A stretch of 64,000 nt of DNA from Setomelanomma holmii (taxonomy: Eukaryota; Ascomycota; Dothideomycetes; Pleosporales; Phaeosphaeriaceae), in assembly GCA_010015745.1 (NCBI GenBank), contig ML978223.1, positions 1 through 64,000 on the forward strand, in the 5' to 3' direction. Shown here in pieces: positions 44,169 through 53,451 of this stretch; within the stretch, counting starts at the first letter, position 1; each line of letters begins with the position of its first letter. A model generated the notes under the pieces. That model was not told the DNA's origin and did no database searches. It worked only from the letters and a program-made list of their open reading frames with translations. A program made the position numbers and the translations under genes.

Positions 44169-45554
44169 ATGGCACCCAGCGTCGGGTCGCCAGAGTATCT
44201 CGCCGAGACGAATGATCCGGGACTGGATCAGCGTGTCAGCATCGCATTCATTGTGATTGATACGTTCTTTCTGCTGGTGTTCTATATCAGCCGGTATTAC
44301 AATCCCAAGGCCGTCGGGTTGCCTATGCTGGTCTGCAATACGCTATGCTATATATTTTGCATGGGAAGTGCGGCGACGGGGATATGTAAGTTCATCTTCG
44401 CTTGTCAATCCCCATGGAATCTAGACCGAGTAAGCATATGAAGAGCTTGGAAGCATAGAGCATTCAGAGGGAATGCACGAAGCGATAATGACTTACAGCG
44501 AGATGAAGCAGCACTTTCAACTATTGATACACCACTGACATCTTGAAGTAATGACCAAAATCGGCGGCGTAGGCTACCACGTCTCCTCCGTCCCCGTCGC
44601 CACCTTCCAAACCTGGCTCCAACTCTCCAAAGTCCTTGAATTCACCTACACGCCCGCCGTAATGTTCGCCAAACTTGCCGCCCTATTCCTGTACTACCAA
44701 GTCTTCCAAGTGACACGCGCGCGCCTCGCCATTGTCGGCATCGGCGCCATCATCATCCTGCAAGGCATCATCGCTTTTGTGCTCGCGTTCTCGATTTGCC
44801 GGCCATTCAGGTACTTTTGGACGCAGGCGGTGGATGTGAATGACGGGACGTGTGGGGATGTCATGCTGTTTTATAAGAGTTATAGTATTCCGAGCTTGGT
44901 TACGGATGTGGCGATGTTAGTATTGCCGATGCCACTCTTGATCAAACTGCAGGTCCCGACGGCAGAGAAGATTGGGTTGATACTGACTTTCCTGGCTGCT
45001 TCGCTGTAAGTTGCGCGTTCCGTACATGTGCTCGAAAAAACGTATTGACAAAGCATAGTGGCATAATAACCTGCGCCCTGCGCTTCTCTGTGTTCTTCAC
45101 CACCCCACTCTTCTCGGACCCAACATGGTACGCTTCCGGCGGTCCGATGATCTACGCCCTCGTCGAACCCTCCATCTACATGATCGCCAGTATCCTACCC
45201 ACCACACGCCATCTCTACAGACGTCTTCGCAAAAAGGCCCGATTGACCGCGCAATTGCGTAGTGCCAAGAGCGACAGTGCAGCAAACAACGGCAGCGACG
45301 CATCTCACTCAGCAGAACTGGAGCGTATGGAGAACAGCCGCGGAATCAGACGAGATGTGGATATCTGGACCGAGCAAACGCATACGAATTCGAGCGAGGA
45401 GGAATTGACGCTAGGAGATTGTTATCAGAAAAAGCAAGTGTGGGGTCTAGCCAGGCCGTCAAAGAAGTCGAAACCGCCGGCGCCGTCGGCACCGAGTACA
45501 GCTGGAGCGCCTTCTCTTGAGAGTGATGGCCTCTCGAAGCACCACGTACCGTGA
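44169..45554 (+). CDS. Rhodopsin-domain (SAT4/PTH11-like) integral membrane protein
   Basis: A 389-residue seven-helix membrane protein. Exons 44169-44385, 44549-45005 and 45059-45554, introns 163 and 53 nt, total 1170 nt in frame. The N-terminus (SPEYLAETNDPGLDQR) is followed by helices; the long second exon carries VMFAKLAALFLYYQVF, a CRPFRYFW loop with a downstream Cys (GTCGDV), and TDVAMLVLPMPLLIKL. The third exon has a last helix and a 130-residue Ser/Lys/Pro-rich cytoplasmic tail. The splice t|ta at 44385/44549 creates Leu and restores frame. Same superfamily as the gene at 14229 but not a recent duplicate. Sensor or transporter role unknown. Confidence 0.85.
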
Positions 45555-45713
45555 AGAACGCAAAGGTGGCAATCTTCAAGAAGATTGCCAAGTAGTCTAC
45601 GAACTGGCCCTGAGCTACAGCAAGAAAGACGCACTACGAACATATCGACGCGGAGGCCTTTTGAACAGCGCCATAGCTTCCCAAGTCGTTGTCTGTCCTG
45701 ACACCATCCCAAT

Positions 45714-47427
45714 CTATCGAGGCACACCCGTCGCACCCGTTTTGATATACTCCTCCAGGACGGCGGCCCACATGGATGCCAGTGCTTCTGCACGCACAAT
45801 CGGGGACTCGATACCTTTGCTTGCGTAGGACAACCTAGCCGGGGTCAACGCCACGTAATCGAATCCAGCCAAGCGTTCCATGCCTGAAGTTTTGGACAAA
45901 TACTGCAACTCGTCCGAGTCCATCTTCTCGAAGAGCACGGAGTATGTGCGCGAAAGCTCGATGAGGTCGTTAGCCAAGTAGCGGTCGACATGTTGTAGGT
46001 GCTTATCAAGATCGTTCAAGAAAGGAACTGAACCGAGGTCGTCGAGCTAGGACTTCACGGGCCTGCCTTGCGCAGTCTTATTCGAAGACGTGCGAGATGC
46101 GTGCGCAATCATCTCAGCATCGAAACGGTGTATTGTAAGGCGTATCGGTTCCTTTTCGTGGAGATGATCGGCCAGCATCGCGACAATGGGATGTGAGGCA
46201 ACTTGCCCCGTGCGTTTCGTCCTTCCGTATCCGATGGCGCGCCTGTTGTCGTGGCCGTTTATTTGACGTACGAAGTCTATCGGCATCCTAAAACAGAGAC
46301 ACGCACGGTCTAGCATGATCTGCGCATTGCTCTTGGGATGATCACCCATAAAGATGGTCTTGACATGGATATCAACCACTTTTTAAAAGATCCACGCCCA
46401 AGCGCGTTTCCAGCCTTGGCACTGACAGTGGGTATGTAGGACTGCCGGCGATCGCCTCTTTAACACATCCCATTGTCACTATAAGGTCTTGCCGTACTCC
46501 CAATAAACTACTAGACCCTCGCAACAAGGAGACCAAACTCCCAACTTTCTGCCTCATCGTCCCATCGAGCAAAGGAGATACATTCGAGTGCTATCTCTGT
46601 CAAGAACGTTGCCATTTGTAATCTTGGAGCCCCTTCCTTTTGTAAGAAGAGTCGGTTCCAGAGTTCGAGAATGTAGTTGTGGATTTCGTCGGCATCAGCC
46701 ATGGAGCACTGGAAGAGGAGGTGGCATTCTTCAGCAGGATCAATGTTCAGCTCATAAATTAAGGGCGGCGTGCAACTCGATACGGGATTTTCGTTGATGT
46801 CATCAAGGCACTGGTCGTCAATACTGTCCTCTTCGACGAGATCGTCGTCTAAGCTGAGCCTCGAAAAGACATTGCTTGTGTCGTAATTGTCGTTGGCCTA
46901 ACTGAGGGGCAGTGGAGCTTGGGCGACAGGAGTTACGGGTGATGTTTGCACGTGTATGTAATTTCTGAGAATATTGACAAGCTGGCGCAGAATCTGCAGG
47001 AAGTAAAACATGGCCTTCGTTGCCCTTGTGCTCTGGTTGCTCGACCGCAAACTTGTCGGCATAACGTTCGCGCCCTCGGATGGCCTCATGGAAGGCATAC
47101 CACACATGCCTAGGCAATACAAAGGTCGGCGAGGTATGTAGCTTGCCTTAGCAGCTCTACGGTCGACACCAGGTACGGCGATGACCCCTCTGCTGACGTT
47201 TCTTTCTTAGTAGTTGTCGCCGCTACTTTGGCGGCTTCTTTGGCCTGCTTTCTTGCCTTACCCTTGAGCCGCCCGAGCTCTGGAGATGTGGCAAGCTGTC
47301 CACAGGGCGCCCTGTCGCTCGGTACTGCGTGATGGAGTGATATATAGCTGCCGCAGGCAGATGCGGTTTCTATCAGCCAAGACACAGCGATGATGGTCAG
47401 GGATTTGAGTCTAGCGTACCGCCCCAT
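45714..47427 (-). pseudogene. DUF6604 family gene, degraded
   Basis: Minus-strand relic. The start at 47427 reads MGRYARLKSLTIIAVSWLIE and GRLKGKARKQAKEAAK, the DUF6604 N-terminus. The frame then slips near 47115 (continuing as PRHVWYAFHEAIRGRERYAD), slips again near 47010 (MFYFLQILRQLVNIL), meets an in-frame TAG just before ANDNYDTSN, and runs on through PLIYELNIDPAEE and NYILELWNRLF to two adjacent stops near 46508. Later fragments (to 45714) stay protein-like but in other frames. DUF6604 proteins are large, of unknown function and expanded in fungi. The number of breaks is too high for introns alone. Confidence 0.65.
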
Positions 47428-47727
47428 GATCTAGGCGAAGGCGATGCGCCTTTGTCGGTATCGGAAAATAGCTTTGCAGGGAGTTGAGGTTGTAGTAACG
47501 TGGAGGCTGCTGTCGAGGAAGGACTTATCGCGAAAAGGCTGCGTAAGACAAAGTGAAAAGTGAATCGTGCACCTGCGATGACGTTTTGGCGACTGAGCGT
47601 TCGCAAGACAGCGGTCGAGTTACTGAGATTCCTGCAAAAGTTCTGTATTGGAGGAACTGGCAAACTTTAATGGTGACTCCAGACTTCCCTTTTACTTGGG
47701 CCGTAAACCCCAGATGCACGGCGACCG

Positions 47728-49281
47728 TTACACTGATCGTCGGGTGCTCTGCCATGCCCTCTTCTTCTCTCCCTCACTCCACCGCATGAGATTCCAACCC
47801 CGCCAGCCCACCCAGATCATTCCCATGAACGATAAGCACTGTAGCGTGAGGCAGACGGCGACCAGTGCGGGATACGTCGTTCTGTCGTATACCACAAGTT
47901 CTGGAAGAGCGTTGAGTGGGACATGGGCTTTGGGTCCGAGAGAGTAAACGCCGGATCAGCACCAGCATGAATTGAAGCGTCCAGCACAGGCGAGAAAGAT
48001 GAGGATAACCGATGGGATGGCTATCAAGGCGTCTTTTGCGAGAACTATGTGCCAGTGGCGCGAGCCGTGGAAGAAAGAGGAGGAGACTTTGGTGAAGAGA
48101 GCACTGAGAAGGACTAGTCCCGTCATGACAAAGACTAGTATATTGCGACAATTGATTCCAAGGGGCGGCGTGTTCCATAGTATAACCGATGCGATGATCG
48201 AGGAGGTAAATATAGGAGCGGCAGCTAAGCAGAGGAGCAGGCCTGGGCTCCTGTTGCGCGATGCTGATCGAAAGGCAATATGTTTCTCCGGTCGGTAAGA
48301 GTATACAGCCCCTGACCACGCCATATTGTCGAAGTAATTATCTACGGAAGCAGAGTCCCTGAAAGTCGGAGATATCAGACGTAGCGTCGGCCACGCGTCC
48401 TTCCCCTCGGTCACGTCTCTGACAAAGGTCTCCATGATGCTGTAGCACGTCCGACGAGATGCAAAGCCACCGATCGCATTGCTCAGCAGTATGGATGGAA
48501 TAATCCAGGTCATGAACATCGCGATCCCGATGCGGCCTCCTGGTGGTGATGTATTACCGCCGCCTACAGTCGCAATAAATGCTGCTACAATCTGGTAGAT
48601 GTAGAGCGTAGTGGCAAGTAATGTTCGCAGGCGCTCGTCTGTTCTGCTGTCGGCTAGCTGCCACGCGGTCCGTGCCACGAGTAGATCGAATCGTCCTGTG
48701 GGCTTTGACATGGCCTTGAGCCCGGTATAAATCTCAGCTGGGTCGTCTCGGAAGCCAACTAGCTCTTCGAAGCCTCCAAGTACTGTGGCCACATTCCGTA
48801 TCCTGACCAAGTCTGTGGTGCCCACCACTTCAGCGGCTTTGTGGTAGCAGCGTGACCACGCCTCCAGCTTGGACAACAGAGCCCAGAGTGAGTCGATCGG
48901 GTCTCCCAGGAGATGCAAGATCATCAGATAACGACGTTTGTCAAGCGGCGAGACTTCCATGTTGCTCAAGAGAAGGAAGACCGGTATCAACCAGGTGCTG
49001 AGTCGAGGCCCGATGTCGACGTACCATCCAAAATCGGCTCCACACTGCAGGTTGCAGCCGTTCAGGTTAAGAACAGGACGTTCAGGCGTTGACCAGACGG
49101 TGCCGTCATCGTCGCTGTAGAAGATGGAGTCGTTGCTGGCAATGGTACCATCCTCAAGCATCGACTGGACGTTGCGGTAGCATTGCTCACGGTTGTAAGC
49201 CTTTGCTTGCACAATCGTGACCAAGCAGAATGCAAGAAGAAGGTTGACGCATGTTTGCGAGACGGCTTCCTTGAATGGCAT
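47728..49281 (-). CDS. Polytopic membrane protein with in-frame TGA near the C-terminus
   Basis: Starts at ATG 49281 (frames beginning at 49323 lack an ATG). A signal or anchor helix (VNLLLAFCLVTIVQA) is followed by a Cys-containing lumenal or external stretch and about seven further hydrophobic helices, for example TLYIYQIVAAFIATV, AMFMTWIIPSILLSNA and NILVFVMTGLVLLSAL. The reading frame meets TGA at 47956-47958 directly after FNSCWC. Beyond it the same frame stays coherent for 76 codons and supplies one more helix (YPALVAVCLTLQCLSF) and a charged tail to a TAA at 47728-47730. A Trp codon changed to TGA is the simplest reading, so the product is either truncated by about 76 residues (441 aa) or misread. 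Family not named; I recall similar fungal membrane proteins only vaguely. Confidence 0.6.
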
Positions 49282-49482
49282 AATGATGCGGTTTTCAGAG
49301 ATCACTCTTTTGATGGGATTCAATCCATCGCCGGCTCCAAAGCACTCTTGTATACTCTCGTGGCTCTTGAGTACGACTAGGGTGCTCGTATCATCAGGCT
49401 GACCAGTCGGATAGCCACCACGAAAACCATTGGAGGCAGAAGCACATCAGGAACTCGCTTGATCCCAAGGTGACGCGAGCCA

Positions 49483-50070
49483 CTAGGATATGAGCGTCAA
49501 CGAACGTGTCCTGTGGGATTGGATATCATGCATTGTGGCTGCATCTTCTGCACAGGAACACGAGAAGGCACGAGGCTGTGCGTGGCGGGGCAAGGCGAGG
49601 CGCTCGATGTGTGCAGCTGAAAGAGGTTTCGGGGTCAGAGTAGAGGGGGCTGTGAAGTCTGCACGTCGCCGCATGTAATTATGGTGGCGGACATCGTGCA
49701 GCATCCTAAGTAGCCGGAGAATGAGTGGTGTTGATTTCGTACTGGTAAAAGTTGTCCAGGCCGTATGACACGTGTCATTGAGGAACACGCGAAAGTGCCT
49801 GGAATTCAAGTACGACCAAGAGAAATTAGTGAAGGATGCGATGTGTCGAAGAGCAGTCTGTTGTAAGGTGTAGGAGCGACAGTCGTGAGGCTGCCCTGAA
49901 GTCTGGTCTGCAAGCAAAGCGAAGCCCGTCTCCGGAAGAGCAGGCGCGACCTTGGGACTCGACCCGTTCACTAGATCTTGAGCGTAGGCATTGCCGACGC
50001 TTTCGGGCAACTCATCGAGGCTAGAGCTGCAAAGAAGCATGAGAAGCCAGGTAAGTGTTTGACTCAACAT
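49483..50070 (-). CDS. Hypothetical 195 aa protein, possibly secreted
   Basis: Frame from ATG 50070 beginning MLSQTLTWLLMLLCSSSLDE, which could be a signal peptide. Two cysteines lie early in the mature part and several later. There is no recognisable domain, and the C-terminal third is basic and low in complexity. No intron logic is needed. Codon composition is not strongly gene-like, so this may be a chance frame upstream of the membrane protein gene. Confidence 0.3.
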   Translation of the reverse strand: MLSQTLTWLLMLLCSSSLDELPESVGNAYAQDLVNGSSPKVAPALPETGFALLADQTSGQPHDCRSYTLQQTALRHIASFTNFSWSYLNSRHFRVFLNDTCHTAWTTFTSTKSTPLILRLLRMLHDVRHHNYMRRRADFTAPSTLTPKPLSAAHIERLALPRHAQPRAFSCSCAEDAATMHDIQSHRTRSLTLIS

Positions 50071-50522
50071 CAAGTGAACCTGTTCGAATTACAAGTAAAC
50101 AACACGCGTTAAGAGCTTTTGGGATTCAACATCCTCACAACAGCATCTATACAACCATCTGCACGACGTGCCAAAATCCGAGGCTGGGAATTGATCATGG
50201 CGACCGTTCAAGAAGTTTAGATCAGGTAGTGATGCAAATAAGGGAGGGGAGAGAGCGACCAAGCTCGCGCGGAGCATCTTTGCTCTGATTGGACGCACAG
50301 GCCGCCATCCCGAAATGAAGCTCCCATCGCAAAGCATCGCGAGCTTTTCGAGCAGCGCTCATTGCACATAGACACGCTTACAAGGAAACCTTCACACGAA
50401 CCTCGAGCCACAACTAGCGACGCTTATACACTCATCGGAAGCCACACGAACTGGAGCGCCTGCGCCACAACCCGGGCACACCTTCTCAAAACCTACTCCC
50501 TCAAACACTCTCACAAACCACA
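50071..50522. other. Promoter region of LSM8
   Basis: No coding signal. The last 100 bp are CA/CT-rich, typical of a fungal leader. Confidence 0.4.
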
Positions 50523-50877
50523 ATGGCACTAAACGCCTACCTAAACAGTCCGTCCACCCTCCTTCTCCTTCTCCCCTCCTCCAAATCCGCACTAACCCCA
50601 CCTAGAGCGCGTAACCGTCCTCACGCTCGACGGCCGCACCATGATCGGGACGCTCTTCTCCTGCGACGGCAGCATGAACCTCGTTCTTCAAGACGCCATC
50701 GAGCGCATCATCCGGCCGCGGGAAGAAGACGTTCCCTCAGAAGAAGTTCCGCTGGGGCTGTATATAATAAGAGGGGATAGCGTGGCGGTGGTGGGGCGGC
50801 TGGATGAGGAGTTGGATAAGAGTATTGATTGGACGAAAGTTCATGGGGAGGTGCTGGGGGGAACGAGACATACATGA
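50523..50877 (+). CDS. LSM8: LSm8, U6 snRNA-associated Sm-like protein
   Basis: A 98-residue Sm-fold subunit of the nuclear LSm2-8 ring, which binds the 3' oligo-U tail of U6 snRNA and supports splicing and nuclear RNA decay. Exons 50523-50547 and 50606-50877. The text matches LSm8 throughout: MALNAYLNKRVTVLTLDGRT, SCDGSMNLVLQDAIERI (Sm1), LGLYIIRGDSVAVVG (Sm2), then the LSm8-specific SIDWTKVHGEVLG. The intron (58 nt) starts GTCCGT, an unusual donor, and has ACTAACCCC before the CCTAG acceptor. The short first exon is confirmed by homology. The gene is convergent with the PITH-domain gene. Confidence 0.95.
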
Positions 50878-51299
50878 GTTGTCAGCTGGGATATACAGAG
50901 AAAATTAATGGGCGGGCTGCGTGGGGCAGATATAGAGAAGCAAGAAGAAGGCTCGAGCGATGCGCAGACAGCACAGGGTCGAGCATGAGCCACGAGCAAC
51001 CGAGCAACGGGAGGAAGAATGATGTTGGATACAGAAGGATGATGGATGCGAGACACCCCCGAGAGGGCCGAGATTGGACAAAGTATGTCTTTCTCAATCT
51101 ATACTAAAGCCACCTTTGCTGACCGGTCAGACCGCGAAATGTTTGCATATACCCATTTTGAGCTACGCCACGGGCGACTGAAGCCACAGCATAGAATCGC
51201 TACCCAGAAGCCGTAACTCCACGCATGCAATGCAACCTGCTACAGCTTCTTCCCTACAGAACACCTCCATCTTTTGCCAATGTTGTCCTCCCCGCTTCC
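50878..51299. other. Intergenic between convergent genes
   Basis: 3' regions of LSM8 and the PITH-domain gene. No other signal. Confidence 0.4.
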
Positions 51300-51962
51300 T
51301 CACTGAATACTCCTCCCCACTCCCTCCCCAATCCCCTGCAATACCTTGTGATCACTCGGATTCGCAGCCGCCTCATACAACACACTCACCGGCTCCTTAT
51401 TCAACCTCATAAAATCCCCCTTGAACGCCAGATAACTCAGCACCGTCTCGTCCTCTTCCCCGCCAGACCAATTATTTTCAAAGAACAGCGCCAAGCTGCG
51501 CGTCGTGTTGAAATATGCCCTCTTCACCGGAATCTCTTGAACGTCGTTGGAGCGCGATATTTCCAGTGATTGTGTAGCCTCCTTCTCAGACGCAGTGTCA
51601 AAGTCCATGCTGTCGGCGTTGAGGAAGACTTTAAGTGTCCTCGGCGCATGCGGGCTATCACTCGTCCGTAGGAGAATACTATGCAACCTAACTTGCCCGG
51701 TGAACGGCACAATCACAAGCAACTGCTCATCCGCGCTGCTCTTCAACTCCGGCTCGTCATCCAGGCGCTGCGCCCACGTCTTTTGGCAAATGGCGCGCCC
51801 GCTGTTGGACGCATCTTCGTTGAGCGTGATCAATTTGCTAAAGTCGATTTGGCTGTACAAAATGTTTTGCAGCGCGGGCGTGATGTCATCGGTGTGGTCG
51901 TGGACGTGGTCATGGCCTTCGGCGTGCTCTTCGTCGTGGCAGTGGGAGTGGTTGTGGGACAT
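51300..51962 (-). CDS. PITH-domain protein
   Basis: A single-exon, 220-residue protein. The N-terminus is very His-rich (MSHNHSHCHDEEHAEGHDH). The PITH domain, the beta-sandwich found in thioredoxin-like protein 1 and PITHD1 and known to contact the 26S proteasome, covers about residues 25-215. Characteristic stretches are LNEDASNSGRAICQKTW, LLVIVPFTGQVRLHSIL, LKVFLNADSMDFDTA, SLALFFENNWSGGEEDETVL and YLAFKGDF. There is no thioredoxin domain, so it is the stand-alone PITHD1-like form. Probably cytosolic or nuclear; the His tract could bind metal. Confidence 0.93.
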   Translation of the reverse strand: MSHNHSHCHDEEHAEGHDHVHDHTDDITPALQNILYSQIDFSKLITLNEDASNSGRAICQKTWAQRLDDEPELKSSADEQLLVIVPFTGQVRLHSILLRTSDSPHAPRTLKVFLNADSMDFDTASEKEATQSLEISRSNDVQEIPVKRAYFNTTRSLALFFENNWSGGEEDETVLSYLAFKGDFMRLNKEPVSVLYEAAANPSDHKVLQGIGEGVGRSIQ

Positions 51963-52396
51963 GGTTGTTTGGGTGCGAGGCGTGGAAGATGTGGTAGATG
52001 GTGGGGGCGGGGTAGCTTGAGCTTGAGCGTTGGAGAGATCTGCAGAGGCGGGGAGGCAGGTACGATCGTGTGGTGTCAGTAGTGTGCTTTGGTGGAAGAT
52101 GAAAGTCTTGAAGTGAGAAAGTGAGGTTCAAAAGCTATGACGTGCTTCATGGATCGACAGTAGAAAGTGATACTGTTGCGCCACCGAGCAAACACCCTCA
52201 AGACGCAGCGTAGCCTGGACATGAGCACGTGGCCACCAAATGCATCAACATAGGTGCTCATCCCAGACATATGACGATATTTCTTGCGCATATCCAAGCA
52301 AACATGACTTATGCAGCCGAACGGTGTGTCATATCAAGCAAACACCCCAACGCCACGCTCTAATGCAGTCTACATGCCAACATATGTTTTCCCAGA
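51963..52396. other. Intergenic, promoter of the PITH-domain gene
   Basis: No coding signal between the PITH start and the VPS20 stop, both on the minus strand. Confidence 0.4.
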
Positions 52397-53138
52397 TCAA
52401 GCCAGCATGGGCTGCGACGCCTGCTCAGCAGCCCTTTCCCTTGCTCTCCGCGCTGCCCTGTCCTTGGCCATCTGCGCCTTCTCTTGTGGTGTGAATTGTG
52501 GTTGTGCGACCGGGGGATCGGGTAGTGTAACGACGCCGTTGATCTCGGCTTCGAGAGCTTCGAGCTCGTCTTCCACTTCGTCTTCGTCTTGGTTGGACAT
52601 TTTGTTCGCGAGGAGTTCGGATATTTCCTGCAGGACAGAGTCAGTGGCCAGCAGTAGGAGGGGTAGGGCAAGGGAAGGCGCACCTCTTGATATGCCCGCG
52701 CCTCCTCGTTGTCGGCGAGCAACTTTTCCACGTTCTCGATGCCGCCCATTTCCCTGTGGATCTCCTTTAGTACTGCGGTACCTTGCTGCAACCCATATAA
52801 TACGTCTTTCTGCACAAGCGCAAACTCGACGTCGCTCGTCAACTGCTCAAGTTGCGCGAGTTGTGCATCTGTCTTCGACAACAGCGATTCTTGGTACTTC
52901 TTCCGCCGCAGCGCCAATTTGGCCTTATCCGTGTGTCCCTTCGCTAGACATTCCTTTGCGATCTCCTTCTCGCGGTCGGTCAGGACGGTTATGCGCTTCT
53001 GATACTGTCGTAGCTTATCGCGCTGGTTCTTCATATCAAGGATCGCTCTGAGCAGTCAGTATATGATCGCAATGACAGTCTGAGAGGCGCATACTTATCC
53101 TGAGCAGAGATTTTGTTCGAGCTGCTAGAGTTCCCCAT
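52397..53138 (-). CDS. VPS20: Vps20, ESCRT-III subunit
   Basis: A 212-residue Snf7-family protein that nucleates ESCRT-III filaments on endosomes by linking ESCRT-II to Snf7. Minus-strand exons 53138-53095, 53047-52684 and 52627-52397, introns 47 and 56 nt, total 639 nt. The N-terminus MGNSSSS is a good N-myristoylation site, as known for Vps20. The basic helix-1 (LRQYQKRITVLTDREKEIAK), the helix-2 region (ALRRKKYQESLLSKTDAQLAQL), the acidic alpha-5/6 region (DEDEVEDELEALEAEINGV) and a C-terminal Arg/Ala helix fit the family and its length. It is divergently arranged with RIX7 over 313 bp. Confidence 0.93.
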
Positions 53139-53451
53139 GGTGTTGCAGCCTCCATGAGCTCTGAGTGATGCGCATGAGACTCGGTCGCGCGTGCTGTGCC
53201 TTGATTGACGTATGCGCGGGTCGAGCCGAGACACCGCCGACGCTAAGCAGCGCTACTCGCTTATCGATAAGAGACGCGTTCAACTTTTTTGTGGACATGA
53301 AGCTGCATGCATGTGCAATGCCCGTGGTTCGCACCAATACCGGCAGCCCCTCCTTGAGCCAAATCAATGCGAACAACCACCGTGTCTAGCTTCAGTCCCT
53401 CATCATCCTCGTCTCAAACAGGAACTTTTCTGACTCAACTTCGAGCCGACT
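53139..53451. promoter_or_regulatory. Divergent promoter of VPS20 and RIX7
   Basis: A 313-bp spacer between start codons of two conserved genes in opposite orientation. Both promoters must lie here. Confidence 0.45.
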
